From: Gammaproteobacteria bacterium
GTDB taxonomy: Bacteria > Pseudomonadota > Gammaproteobacteria > Thiohalomonadales > Thiohalomonadaceae
Length of the DNA stretch: 64,000 nucleotides
Reading direction: 5' to 3'
Assembly: GCA_003252455.1 (NCBI GenBank)
Contig: QKED01000043.1
Span: 62,001 to 126,000 of the forward strand
The first letter of the stretch is position 1, and every line of letters starts with the position of its first letter. Shown piece by piece: positions 40,928 to 52,300 of this stretch. The notes beneath the pieces were generated by a model, which was given only the letters and a program-made list of their open reading frames with translations, made no database searches and was not told the origin of the DNA. The position numbers and the translations under genes were made by a program.

Positions 40928-43504
40928 ATGGGCTCCTGTTGTATCAGTCCCACACTCAGGACTATCACGCTGCTATATCTGTCGGTCACGCTACTGGCCG
41001 GTTGCGGCGGCAGTGGAAATACCAACACGGGTAGCACCCCGCAAGGGGTGACACTCTCCGGCTCGGTCGTCAAGGGTATCATCCGCCACGGGCTGGTGGA
41101 CGTCTACCCGATTACCGCTGGCACGCCTGCAGACACTCCGATCATGACCGGCACCACCGGCGTGGATGGTCGCTACACCTTGACCGTCCCCGCTGGGCAG
41201 ACCGGGCCGTTCAAGCTGGTGCTGCGCAAGGGGCCGGCCACCGAGATGCGCTGTGACGCCCCTGCAGGCTGTGGGATTACCCCCTATGGTGAGTGGATCC
41301 CCACCTCCGCCCTGCCCGCCAACCTCTCGCTACAGGCGATGCTCCCCGCACAAACAGCCGGGAGCAGCACAGCGGTCAACATCACCCCATTGACCCACAT
41401 GGCGAGTGTCGATGCGGCCCGGCGCGGTCTCGACTCCGACAACATCCGCATCGCCAACCAGCGTGTCGGCACCCTGTTCGAGATCACCGACATCGTTGGC
41501 CAAGAGCCCATCGACATCGTCGACAGCGCGGCGATCACCTCGGCCAGCCCCGATCGCGTCCGCCTCGCACTCTTCTCCGCCGCACTCGCGCAGCAGGCCT
41601 ACGGCACTCATCGTGACCTCGCCGAGGCCATCGAGGCACTGGCGAGCGGCTACGCCAGCCACCAAGGCCAGCTGGCCACCCAACCTGCTGCCGGTGAGAT
41701 GAGCCTAAGCGAACTGGTCGAGGGCGCGGAGGCGGTCGTAGCGCAGATCCGCACCAGCGCCCCGGCGGCGCTCGACACCCAGGTCGCCATGACCGTGGCC
41801 GAACTCGCCACCCTGGCCAAGGCGAGTGACTACACCGCGATCCCCGAGGTCGAGACACCCCCACCGAGCAACGACTTCGACGCGGCCAAGGCGCTGGTGA
41901 GGGCGATCCGCGACTACTGGAAGGGGCTGCTCGACCCCACCTCCGCCACCTCGCAGGCGCGGCTCACCCTCGACCATCAGGTCGCGCAGTCGCGCCAGGT
42001 GGTGGCCGATGCCGAGTCCGCCCTGCCCCACTACCTGGACCTCCTCAGCGCCGCGACCCGATTCGCCCTCGCCCCGACCAGCAGCAGCGAGCCTACCTGC
42101 ACCAGCGGCTACGACCTCGACCAGATCGACGCGATCCAGGCGCTCGAACCCGGCCTGCACGGCTGCCTAGAGGTCAGCGGCAGTGAGCAGGCGCTGCTCT
42201 CGGGCACCCCGTTCACCCTCCGCTTCGTTGCCTACCTGGGCACCGAGGGCGAGCCGAGATACCGTTTCGACGCCAACGTGACTCCCGAGGGCGCCCTCCA
42301 GGCCGTCGGCATCAGCTTCAGTGGTGCGATCAACCACCCCGAGGCATTCCGCCTCGCCCTCGACAACAGTACCCTCACCCTCGCTGTCGACCGCACCCTG
42401 AACGCCGACAACCTGAGCGAGGCGCAACTTCGCGCCAGCGACGCGGATCTCAGCGTGGCCCTTGAGAGTCTCGACCCACTCGCCCCGTTCAGCTTTTCCG
42501 GCACCCTCACCCTGGATAGCCTCTGGCAACAGGCGCAGCAGCTCAGTGACTGCCCCACCTGCCCCAGCGACACGGCCTATCTCCCCCTACCGCGCAGCTT
42601 GGCCCTCTCCGGCAAGGTCACCTACCCCGGCGGTGAGTACGGCCTCAGCGCCAATGGCATCATCAGTAATGCCGACAGCTACCAGATCAGCGCCCCGCTG
42701 ATGCCCGGCCACCAGGTCAGCGGCAGCTACCAGTTCAACGCCGATGGCACCGAGCTGACCCTCACCCTGCTCCAGCGTCGCACCCGCCTGCGCCTCGACA
42801 GCGCTACCGGCGAGGGCTGGCTGGCCCACGACGCATTCACCGCCGACGGCTGGGTCGAGCAGAACCTCTACCGCCTCAACCGCGACATCGGCACCGGCAC
42901 ACTGCCCACCTACGCCTCCATGCGCGAGCTGCTCGAAGACAACCACTGGCGCCTGCTCGACTACCTCACCGCCTGGGTCGACAACCAGGGCCTCTACTTC
43001 GCCGCGTTTGCCGCCGATGGCCCGATCCAACTCAGTGAGGAGTCCCTCCAGCTACCCGCATCCCTCGCAGGCCAGAGCGGGGCGCTGATCGCCACCCTTG
43101 AGACGCCGAGCTGGTGGCTCGGTCGCTTCGACCACTACTACCAGAGCAGCAGCAACTACCTGCTCGCCGACCTCACCCTGCGCCTCGACCTCAGCCTGCC
43201 CGAGCTGCCCGCCCTCGCCCTCACCCTGAGCGGCAAGACCCAGGGCCCCTATGCCGGTATCGGCAGCGCCCTGGTGAACCACGCCAACAACCGCCTGAGC
43301 CTCACCGCCAGCGGCGACGCCGGTAGCGCCCTCATCAACCTCTCGGCGCTAGACCAGAACGGCTCGCGCCTGTTGATCACCACCGCGAGCGGTGCCACCA
43401 GCGGCCAGCTCAGCGTCAACGGCGTGATCTACGGCAGCATCCAGGAGGAGAGCGGCATCCTGCTCATCCGCTACACCGACGGCACCTTCGAGAGCCTCGA
43501 CTAG
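40928..43504 (+). CDS. Large surface lipoprotein (858 aa) sharing the N-terminal module of the giant protein
   Basis: The lipoprotein signal ends LAGC with lipidated Cys at 26. Residues 39-185 (GVTLSGSVVKG ... VDGRYTLTVPAGQ ... NITPLTHMASVDA) match the module of the giant protein, a carboxypeptidase-regulatory-like fold followed by a TPLTxMA helix. The remainder is rich in Asp, Ser and Leu with alternating strand-like segments in the second half. It ends YGSIQEESGILLIRYTDGTFESLD, like the end of the next protein. An AGGAG lies before the ATG at 40928. It is followed after 73 bases by the 764-residue gene, probably in one operon ended by the hairpin at 45921. Function unknown. Confidence 0.8.
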   Translation: MGSCCISPTLRTITLLYLSVTLLAGCGGSGNTNTGSTPQGVTLSGSVVKGIIRHGLVDVYPITAGTPADTPIMTGTTGVDGRYTLTVPAGQTGPFKLVLRKGPATEMRCDAPAGCGITPYGEWIPTSALPANLSLQAMLPAQTAGSSTAVNITPLTHMASVDAARRGLDSDNIRIANQRVGTLFEITDIVGQEPIDIVDSAAITSASPDRVRLALFSAALAQQAYGTHRDLAEAIEALASGYASHQGQLATQPAAGEMSLSELVEGAEAVVAQIRTSAPAALDTQVAMTVAELATLAKASDYTAIPEVETPPPSNDFDAAKALVRAIRDYWKGLLDPTSATSQARLTLDHQVAQSRQVVADAESALPHYLDLLSAATRFALAPTSSSEPTCTSGYDLDQIDAIQALEPGLHGCLEVSGSEQALLSGTPFTLRFVAYLGTEGEPRYRFDANVTPEGALQAVGISFSGAINHPEAFRLALDNSTLTLAVDRTLNADNLSEAQLRASDADLSVALESLDPLAPFSFSGTLTLDSLWQQAQQLSDCPTCPSDTAYLPLPRSLALSGKVTYPGGEYGLSANGIISNADSYQISAPLMPGHQVSGSYQFNADGTELTLTLLQRRTRLRLDSATGEGWLAHDAFTADGWVEQNLYRLNRDIGTGTLPTYASMRELLEDNHWRLLDYLTAWVDNQGLYFAAFAADGPIQLSEESLQLPASLAGQSGALIATLETPSWWLGRFDHYYQSSSNYLLADLTLRLDLSLPELPALALTLSGKTQGPYAGIGSALVNHANNRLSLTASGDAGSALINLSALDQNGSRLLITTASGATSGQLSVNGVIYGSIQEESGILLIRYTDGTFESLD

Positions 43505-43577
43505 GCCACAGAGCACCCCATCGACTCAGCGTCAAACGACACCATTCGACACCCAATCTTCACAAGAGGAATCGACC

Positions 43578-45872
43578 ATGAAGGTAGTTTCTAAGCTCGG
43601 CACCGGCAGCATCCTGATCGCCGGCGTCATCAGCGCGGGCTGCGTCCCCCAGGGCAGCGACGAGAGCAGCAGCACCGACACCACCCAGGCCCCCGTCTCC
43701 GCCGTCTTCACCGTGCTGCAGACCAGTCAGACCAGCAACTGCCCCAACGGCGGCGTGATCGTCGACTCCGGCATCGACAGCAACCGCAACGGCACCCTCG
43801 ACCCCGAAGAGGTCGACCGCAGCCAAGAGGTGTGCCACGGCACCAACGGTGTGGATGGCGTCGCTGGCAGCGACGGCACCGATGGCGCCCCCGGCCTCCC
43901 CGGTGCGGATGGCACCAACGGTAGCGACGGCGTGAACGGCGCCGACGGCCTCACCAGCCTGATCAACATCATCCCCGCCGATACCGCCCTCTGCCCCACC
44001 GGTGGCCACCAGATCCAGGTCGGCCTCGACGCCAACCGCAACGGCATCCTCGACAGCAGCGAGGTCAACCCCAGCGGCGCCACCATTTGCAACCCCGACG
44101 CCAACAACACCGCCGACGGCCTGGCCAAGGTCAAGGCACTGGTCGGCGAACTGCGCACCTGGGGCCAGCAGCTCTCCGCCGTCGGCGGCGCCAGCAAGGC
44201 CTTCGCCACCCAGGCCGACGCCCTCGCCGTGGCTACCAGCCCCGCCTCCGCCTCGCTGATGCAGTCGATGGGCCTGGCCGCCACCGCCCTGGCCAACGCC
44301 CGAGACACCGACTACGCCGTGACCGACGTCACCGCCCTGCTGGTCGGCGTGGCCCCGTGGAACGCCACCGCCAACGGTAGCGTGACCAACAACGGCAACG
44401 GCACCGCGACCCTCAACGCCACCATCACCCTGCCCGTTCAGCGCGAAGATGGCTCCACCGTCGCCTACACCAACACCATCGCCCTGACCATGACCCCACC
44501 GGCGCAGAGCGGCACCACCTTCACCATGACCATCAACAGCTGGAGCGGCAGCAACGCCCTGATGCAGATGGTGGTGGGTCAGGGTGAGGCACAGATGCTC
44601 TTCGACGGTGCAGTGAGTGACCTCAATACTGCCGAAGCGGAAGGGCGTAGCATCATCGCTGCCAGCTTTGATCTGCCGGATACGGTCCTGAGCGCAAAAG
44701 ACGGGAGCTACAGTTTTACAGGTCGGCTTGGATTCAACATGCAAGCACAAGTGGTCGACGGGGTAGACAATCCTCAGGTATCTGTGGCAACTGCTGCTTT
44801 CAACGGTACATTCAACATAGGCGGGGAATCATTCACAGCGGAGTTATCCGCCGACGTCAGCAACACAAACCCCAGCGCCCCACCCATTAGCGTCGAGCAT
44901 ACGGTAGATTTTAGCTATACAGTCCGCAGCAGCCTCCCTCAGCAAGGAGGAATATATAATCCACTTACACTGACATTTTATTCACCAGACGGGTTCACTC
45001 CACTCTTTTACTATATGGATGAGTGGGGCCGCATCTTCAGAACTCAGTACTCTACCAATACATCGACCACAGACTACGTGGGCTTTAGCGGTTCCGGAGA
45101 CCTGATCAGTTTCCTTAACTCTCGATTCACGTACACACCCGGCAGCACACAATACACACTAGAACTGTCAATTCCTTACGATATTGCACCCGCCCTGACC
45201 TACGATATGCCCTATCAGGTTTGGTGGGATGAGTACACCCAACTGAACCTAGAGGGTGGCACTGTCCATGCGTACCAGTACGGTTACTACGGTTCACCTT
45301 TTCTCGATACAGCGTATGACTATTACAAGGCCGACCTACACCTAGCCTTCGATGCGCAATTAGCCGACCCAGCGGATGTAAACACTATCCTGCCAAATGC
45401 AACATTCTCATTAGACCTGTCACGCCAAGCCTTCGACCATGGAAGCCTTGAACTTAAGATCTCCCACGAAACGGGGTCACTTAGGCTGATTAGTAACATT
45501 GACCGTGCGTATCAAGATTTGGGCGAACACTGGGAATGCTTCTACGACCTGTTTGGCACATACAAATGCAACGAAACAGCAGGTGGCGCAAGGCTATTAG
45601 TAGAGACACGCAATGCATTACAAGCCCTGGTCGACGGCTGGTTCCCGAGTACGGAGATGTGGGACGGAAATCTAGCCACTAGCATCACTGAAACAGGCTA
45701 CACGTTCGTCAATCAGGATGGCGCGAGATTGGAAATTCCTGCTGGAACAAACTGGGCAGGGAAGACCATAGGTATTATTAAATACAACGGCATGGAGTAC
45801 GGCACTCTACGCCGGGGTGCTGTGGGTTACATCGTCAGTTACAGCGACGGCTCCATCGAAACCCTCTACTAA
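43578..45872 (+). CDS. Lipoprotein (764 aa) with collagen-like segment between two EF-hand-like motifs
   Basis: The lipobox SAGC gives lipidated Cys at 22. Two related cysteine-bounded motifs, CPNGGVIVDSGIDSNRNGTL (from 55) and CPTGGHQIQVGLDANRNGIL (from 139), each carry a DxNxNGxLDxxEV calcium-type loop. They flank a collagen-like Gly-X-Y stretch (about 88-124). Residues 180-345 are helical then strand-rich. From about residue 346 to 745 the DNA is clearly AT-richer with codons such as ATA, AGA and TTA, unlike the GC-ending codons before it. The end, YGTLRRGAVGYIVSYSDGSI, resembles the end of the upstream protein. Start ATG at 43578 with AGAGGA. Function unknown; a surface adhesin or matrix protein is possible. 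Confidence 0.8.
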   Translation: MKVVSKLGTGSILIAGVISAGCVPQGSDESSSTDTTQAPVSAVFTVLQTSQTSNCPNGGVIVDSGIDSNRNGTLDPEEVDRSQEVCHGTNGVDGVAGSDGTDGAPGLPGADGTNGSDGVNGADGLTSLINIIPADTALCPTGGHQIQVGLDANRNGILDSSEVNPSGATICNPDANNTADGLAKVKALVGELRTWGQQLSAVGGASKAFATQADALAVATSPASASLMQSMGLAATALANARDTDYAVTDVTALLVGVAPWNATANGSVTNNGNGTATLNATITLPVQREDGSTVAYTNTIALTMTPPAQSGTTFTMTINSWSGSNALMQMVVGQGEAQMLFDGAVSDLNTAEAEGRSIIAASFDLPDTVLSAKDGSYSFTGRLGFNMQAQVVDGVDNPQVSVATAAFNGTFNIGGESFTAELSADVSNTNPSAPPISVEHTVDFSYTVRSSLPQQGGIYNPLTLTFYSPDGFTPLFYYMDEWGRIFRTQYSTNTSTTDYVGFSGSGDLISFLNSRFTYTPGSTQYTLELSIPYDIAPALTYDMPYQVWWDEYTQLNLEGGTVHAYQYGYYGSPFLDTAYDYYKADLHLAFDAQLADPADVNTILPNATFSLDLSRQAFDHGSLELKISHETGSLRLISNIDRAYQDLGEHWECFYDLFGTYKCNETAGGARLLVETRNALQALVDGWFPSTEMWDGNLATSITETGYTFVNQDGARLEIPAGTNWAGKTIGIIKYNGMEYGTLRRGAVGYIVSYSDGSIETLY

Positions 45873-45920
45873 GCCACGCTTAGCGGATGGCCTCAGGCCA
45901 TCCGCCCTCATTAATCACCA

Positions 45921-45963
45921 CCCAAAACAGACGGGGCGGCATTGCCGCCCCGTCTGTTTTGGG
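45921..45963 (+). terminator. Terminator after the 858/764-residue lipoprotein genes
   Basis: A perfect 20-base inverted repeat (45921-45940 and 45944-45963) with a 3-base loop; the right arm ends in a TTTT run. It closes the lipoprotein operon. Confidence 0.88.
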
Positions 45964-45978
45964 TCTGAGTCACAGCCC

Positions 45979-47073
45979 ATGCCAGCAGACCCTCGTCTCC
46001 TTCTCATCACACTTGCGCTCCTAAGCACGCTTCACAGCCATGTATCCGCCAAAGACGGTGAGCCCCCGCAGATCTACCTGCACACCGATCACTTCCTCTA
46101 CTCCGCGCCGGTCTCGGTCGACGCCTTCACCAGCGACTGGCACGGCCCCTACCAGGGCGGAGAGTGGGCCGTCGCCCTCAACGAAGTGGAGATGGGCATT
46201 CACTACCAAGAGTGGCAGCTCGGCTACCTCTACCGGCACCAAGCCGAGGCGCGTTTCAGCGCCGACAGCGCCCGTCTGGTCTACCTCACGCGCAACCACC
46301 TGCCACTGCCGACGGGTGAGGAGCTGGCACTGGATCTGAAGGTGCAACAGGTGATCACCCGAGGGCTTCGCCTCGGCCGTCGCTGGCAGTGGGAGCACCT
46401 CGGCCTGACCCCCTCGCTGCTCCTGTGGCAGGCCGAGCGCATCACCGACGGCGCGCTCAGCGGGCACGCCAGCGTGGTGGGCGACAAAGACTACGACTAC
46501 CAGGTCGCGGTGGACTATCACTACACTGAGGACGGGCTATTCGGGCGTGAGAACCCCGCGCCAACAGGCACAGGCTACAGCCTGGAGCTAAGCGGCAGCT
46601 GGCAACCCGTAGAGCGCCTCGACCTGAGTTGGCAGCTGCGCAACCTCTACGGCTTTATCGACTGGCCCGAGGCGCCGCGTACACGCGCCGAGGTCACCTC
46701 CGCGACCAAGCACTACGACAGCGATGGCTATGTGGTCTACTCACCGAGCATGAGCGGTTGGGAGGGGTACGACGCCCTCCATCAGCGCCTACGCCCATCG
46801 GCACAGGTGGTGGCGGAGTGGCACGGTGCTGACGGCGTGCGTCTTCGCGGCGAGGCCCTTCTCTTTCAGCAGGGCGGGGTCGCCATGCTGGAGTATGCAC
46901 GCCCTGTCGGCAGCGTCGAGATCGGGCTACAGGCGGCACTGGCGCCGGTCGTCGGCTATGGGCTGGGGGTGAGGTGGCGCGGAGTGCAGGCTCGCCTGCT
47001 CAGCGACAAACCGACCGACCTACACGCTGCACGTCTCATCGCCCTGAGCGCGGGGGTCGTGCTGCGCTGGTGA
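45979..47073 (+). CDS. Predicted outer-membrane beta-barrel protein
   Basis: From the ATG at 45979 the 364-residue protein has a Sec signal peptide (about 1-24, LLLITLALLSTLHSHVSA). The mature part alternates short amphipathic strands (WQLGYLYRHQ, YDYQVAVDYHY, YSLELSGSW, VEIGLQAAL) and ends with a hydrophobic, Trp-terminated strand (GVVLRW), typical of outer-membrane barrels. I do not recognise a family. An open frame extends upstream to 45817, but it runs through the preceding gene and terminator. It follows the lipoprotein operon, and a role in surface assembly there is a guess from position only. Confidence 0.65.
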   Translation: MPADPRLLLITLALLSTLHSHVSAKDGEPPQIYLHTDHFLYSAPVSVDAFTSDWHGPYQGGEWAVALNEVEMGIHYQEWQLGYLYRHQAEARFSADSARLVYLTRNHLPLPTGEELALDLKVQQVITRGLRLGRRWQWEHLGLTPSLLLWQAERITDGALSGHASVVGDKDYDYQVAVDYHYTEDGLFGRENPAPTGTGYSLELSGSWQPVERLDLSWQLRNLYGFIDWPEAPRTRAEVTSATKHYDSDGYVVYSPSMSGWEGYDALHQRLRPSAQVVAEWHGADGVRLRGEALLFQQGGVAMLEYARPVGSVEIGLQAALAPVVGYGLGVRWRGVQARLLSDKPTDLHAARLIALSAGVVLRW

Positions 47074-47223
47074 TCAGGCGCGAAGGCGCACCTGGCTGCG
47101 AGGCCGCGTTTTCAGATCGACAGCATCTCAGTGCCACCCCGGCATTCCCTAACACTCGCGTACTGATATCATTCAGCAACCCACACGAAGCCACCGTCCA
47201 ACACAAGGACCAGGCCGAAAACA

Positions 47224-48578
47224 ATGAACCCTAAACAGCTGCAAACCTCATTGGCGCTCTCTCTGGCCTGCATCGGCACCTCGGTGGTTGCCACGCCATT
47301 CGCGCGTTTCGACCCACGCTCCATGGCCATGTTCGGCGCGGGCACTGCGGTCGGTTGTGCCAGCAGCGCCCCTTCTACAACCCGGCCCTGCTGGCGGCGA
47401 GTCACCCCAAGGACCGCTTCGCCATCGAGCTGCCGGTGTTCGGGGCGCGCATCTACGACCCGGAGAACTTTGCCGAGGCGATCGACGACTTCCAAGAGAG
47501 CGATGTGGTCGAGCAGCTGGACCAGGCCATCGCCGCCTTCAACAACAACTCCAGCAACGGCACCAGCACTATCCGCAGCTCGATGCAGCGCCTCGATAAC
47601 GAGCTCTACACCCTCGGCGACAGCCCGCTCCAGGCCGAAATCGGCGCCGGCGTGGTCGTCGGCGCCCCCAGTCGCGAGCATGGCCTGGCCTTTACCGCGA
47701 ATACCTTTATCGCCATGGGCGGGACCATCCACTACGAAGACAGCCCCACCTTTCAAAAGCTCGAAGGCGACCTGGCGACCCTGGATAGCTGTGCCACCAC
47801 GCCAGGCAACTACGATGTGAACTGTATTCAAAGCGCCCAGTTTGCCTTTATCGACACGAGCAACCCGAATGCCCCGACCATTACCTTCGAGGCGGGCGGC
47901 GACAACTCGGATGTCAACTCCAGCGTCGATATTCGCGGCCTGGTGATCTCCGAGGTGGGTATCACCTACGCCCGCGAGGTGACCATCAAGGGGCACAAGA
48001 TCGGCCTCGGTGTCACACCGAAGTATGTCAGGACCGCGGTCTTCGACTACACCGCCAATGTCGAGACCTCGGACACCGGCGACATCAATAGCGACGACTA
48101 CCTACGCGAATACTCGAACTTCAACCTCGACCTCGGCGTCGCCATGGATTACAGCAACGGCTGGCGCACCGGCCTCGTGGTCAAGGGCCTGGTCCCGCAG
48201 AGCTACGCCACCTACCGCCGGAACTCGACGACCGGGGCGATGGAGCCCACCGGGCACAGCGTCGACCTGGCGCCACAGATGCGCCTTGGCGTATCGAAGC
48301 AGGACGAACTCTACACCCTGGCCGCCGACCTCGACCTGACCATGAACAACGCCTCGGGCTTCGAGGGCGACAGCCGCTATCTGGCGCTCGGTGCCGAGTT
48401 CGACGTCTGGAGCTGGGCGCAGCTGCGCACCGGCTACCGTGCCAACCTGGCGGAGAGCGCGCGCAATGTCTGGTCGTTCGGTATCGGCCTATCGCCCTAC
48501 GGCGCACACATGGACCTTGGCGTGGCGGGCAACGCCAACGAGCTGGGGGCCGCCATACAGTTTGGTTACCGTCACTGA
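47224..48578 (+). pseudogene. TraF-like outer-membrane barrel protein gene, frameshifted
   Basis: The first frame (from the ATG at 47224) gives a signal peptide and PFARFDPRSMAMFGAGTAVG, then leaves the family. A second frame from about 47370 gives FYNPALLAASHPKDRFAIELPVFG and continues to GAAIQFGYRH at 48578. Both parts are of the TraF_2 type (annotated as conjugal transfer protein TraF, a predicted beta-barrel), and they join cleanly if one C is added to the CCCC at 47369-47372, giving 451 residues. The second half has the family's IYDPENFAEAIDDFQESD and ends in aromatic barrel strands. One lost base in a short C run could be a real mutation, slippage or a sequencing error. No conjugation genes are nearby. 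Confidence 0.75.
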
Positions 48579-48664
48579 GGGGTACACCTGGCCGAGGAGC
48601 GCCCCAGCGGGGCCACTCCAGCCATCTTCCCGAACCGCGCAGCGTGACCGCCCCCACCAGACGC

Positions 48665-48698
48665 AAAAAAGCCCAGCGTAGCGACCACTACGCTGGGC
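48665..48698 (-). terminator. Rho-independent terminator after hisD
   Basis: The stem GCCCAGCGTAG (48671-48681) pairs with CTACGCTGGGC (48688-48698) around a 6-base loop. On the minus strand it is followed by six T (48665-48670), so it acts on the hisD transcript. Confidence 0.9.
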
Positions 48699-48732
48699 TC
48701 GGGGTCGGCACCGGGTGGTGCGTGCCGCCGGG

Positions 48733-50031
48733 CTACTTGATGCGGAACTCCGCAGAGCGGGCGTGGGCGGTGAGCCCCTCGCCGCGCGCCATCACCGAGG
48801 CGGTCCTGCCGAGCGTGGAGGCCCCCTCGGCGGAGCAGAAGATGAGGCTGGAGCGCTTCTGGAAGTCGTAGACGCCGAGTGGTGAGCTGTAGCGTGCGGT
48901 GCGCGAGGTGGGCAGCACGTGGTTCGGCCCGGCGCAGTAGTCGCCCAACGCCTCGGCGGTGTAGCGACCCATGAAGATGGCCCCGGCGTGGCGGATGCGC
49001 CCGACCATCGCCATCGGGTCCTCGACCGAGAGTTCCAGGTGCTCGGGGGCGATGTAGTTGGCCACGTCGATCGCCTGGTCCATGTCGGCGACTGTGATCA
49101 GCGCGCCACGCTCGGCCAGCGAGGTGCGGATGATCGCCTCGCGCTCCATGGTCGGCAGCAGCTTGTCGATGCTCGCGGCCACGGCGTCGACGAAGGCGGC
49201 GTCGGGGCAGACCAGGATCGACTGGGCATCCTCGTCGTGCTCCGCCTGGGAGAAGAGGTCCATGGCGATCCAGTCGGGGTCGGTCTGGCCGTCGCACACC
49301 ACCAGGATCTCCGAGGGCCCGGCGATCATGTCGATGCCGACCGTACCGAAGACCATCCCCTTGGCGGTGGCCACATAGATGTTGCCGGGACCGACGATCT
49401 TGTCGACCTTAGGCACCGTGGCAGTGCCGTAGGCGAGCGCGGCCACCGCCTGGGCACCGCCCACGGCGAAGACCCGGTCCACGCCGGAGACGGCGGCGGC
49501 GGCCAGCACCAGCTCGTTCACCTCGCCACCGGGGGTGGGCACCACCATGATCAATTCGGCGACCCCGGCCACCTTGGCGGGGATGGCGTTCATCAGCACC
49601 GACGAGGGGTAGGCCGCCTTGCCGCCCGGCACGTAGAGCCCGGCGCGGTCGAGCGGGGTCACCTGCTGACCGAGCAGGGTGCCGTCCTCTTCGGTGTAGC
49701 TCCACGACGCCTGCTTCTGCCGCTCATGGTAGCTGCGCACGCGCTCGGCGGAGAGCTCCAGGGCCTGGCGCTGGTCGGCGGGCAGACCGTCGAGGGCCTG
49801 TTGCAGACGCTCCACGGGGATCTCCAGCTCGGCCATGGAGGCGACGCTCATGCGGTCGAACTTGTTGGTGTACTCCACCAGGGCGGCGTCGCCACGGGAC
49901 TTCACGTCGGCCAGGATGGTCTCGACGGTCTGCTTCACCTGGGCGTCGGAGACCCCCTCCCAGGCGAGCAGCCCTTCGAGGGTGGGCCAGAAGTCGGCGC
50001 TGCTACTGTCGAGTCGGCGAATGGTGCTCAT
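48733..50031 (-). CDS. hisD: Histidinol dehydrogenase
   Basis: HisD oxidises L-histidinol to L-histidine in two NAD-dependent steps, with a catalytic zinc. The 432-residue length is standard. Visible segments are [56 protein letters not shown], the zinc-ligand region [12 protein letters not shown], and [28 protein letters not shown]. It lies downstream of murA-hisG but is separated from hisG by a 254-base gap holding an inverted-repeat element. No hisC follows. Confidence 0.97.
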   Translation of the reverse strand: MSTIRRLDSSSADFWPTLEGLLAWEGVSDAQVKQTVETILADVKSRGDAALVEYTNKFDRMSVASMAELEIPVERLQQALDGLPADQRQALELSAERVRSYHERQKQASWSYTEEDGTLLGQQVTPLDRAGLYVPGGKAAYPSSVLMNAIPAKVAGVAELIMVVPTPGGEVNELVLAAAAVSGVDRVFAVGGAQAVAALAYGTATVPKVDKIVGPGNIYVATAKGMVFGTVGIDMIAGPSEILVVCDGQTDPDWIAMDLFSQAEHDEDAQSILVCPDAAFVDAVAASIDKLLPTMEREAIIRTSLAERGALITVADMDQAIDVANYIAPEHLELSVEDPMAMVGRIRHAGAIFMGRYTAEALGDYCAGPNHVLPTSRTARYSSPLGVYDFQKRSSLIFCSAEGASTLGRTASVMARGEGLTAHARSAEFRIK

Positions 50032-50114
50032 GCTTCTCTACACTCTCGCAAAAAATCAATCGGGAAAGGCGACACTATAGGCCAGCACTATACGAAGTGG
50101 AAATCGGGGAGTGC

Positions 50115-50256
50115 GCCACGGAGGCACGGAGGGCACGGAGAAGAGAAAAGGCGTGATTGAGAGCCACACGCAGAGCGCACGACGCACCGACCTCTGCCTC
50201 TATGCATCCACCACACTCATCCACGCACCTCTCCGTGTCCTCTGTGCCTCCGTGGC
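50115..50256. repeat. Inverted-repeat element, copy 1 (142 bp)
   Basis: Left end GCCACGGAGGCACGGAGGGC and right end, read on the other strand, GCCACGGAGGCACAGAGGAC, match over about 27 bases with 2 mismatches. The centre is not shared with copies 2 and 3. It lies between hisG and hisD. Confidence 0.85.
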
Positions 50257-50285
50257 ACATTCTCTGCGGGCTTTTAGACGCCCAT

Positions 50286-52279
<1,994 letters not shown>

Positions 52280-52300
52280 TTATAATTGTTCTGTCGTGGG

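Noticed and set aside
43560-44750. 396-codon minus-strand frame rich in Gly and Val
   Set aside because: It is antisense to the collagen-like lipoprotein gene and is open only because of its GC-rich repeats.
47224-48578. Evidence of a conjugative plasmid or ICE from the TraF-like gene
   Set aside because: TraF_2-type genes occur widely outside conjugation systems, and no relaxase, coupling protein or other tra genes are present.
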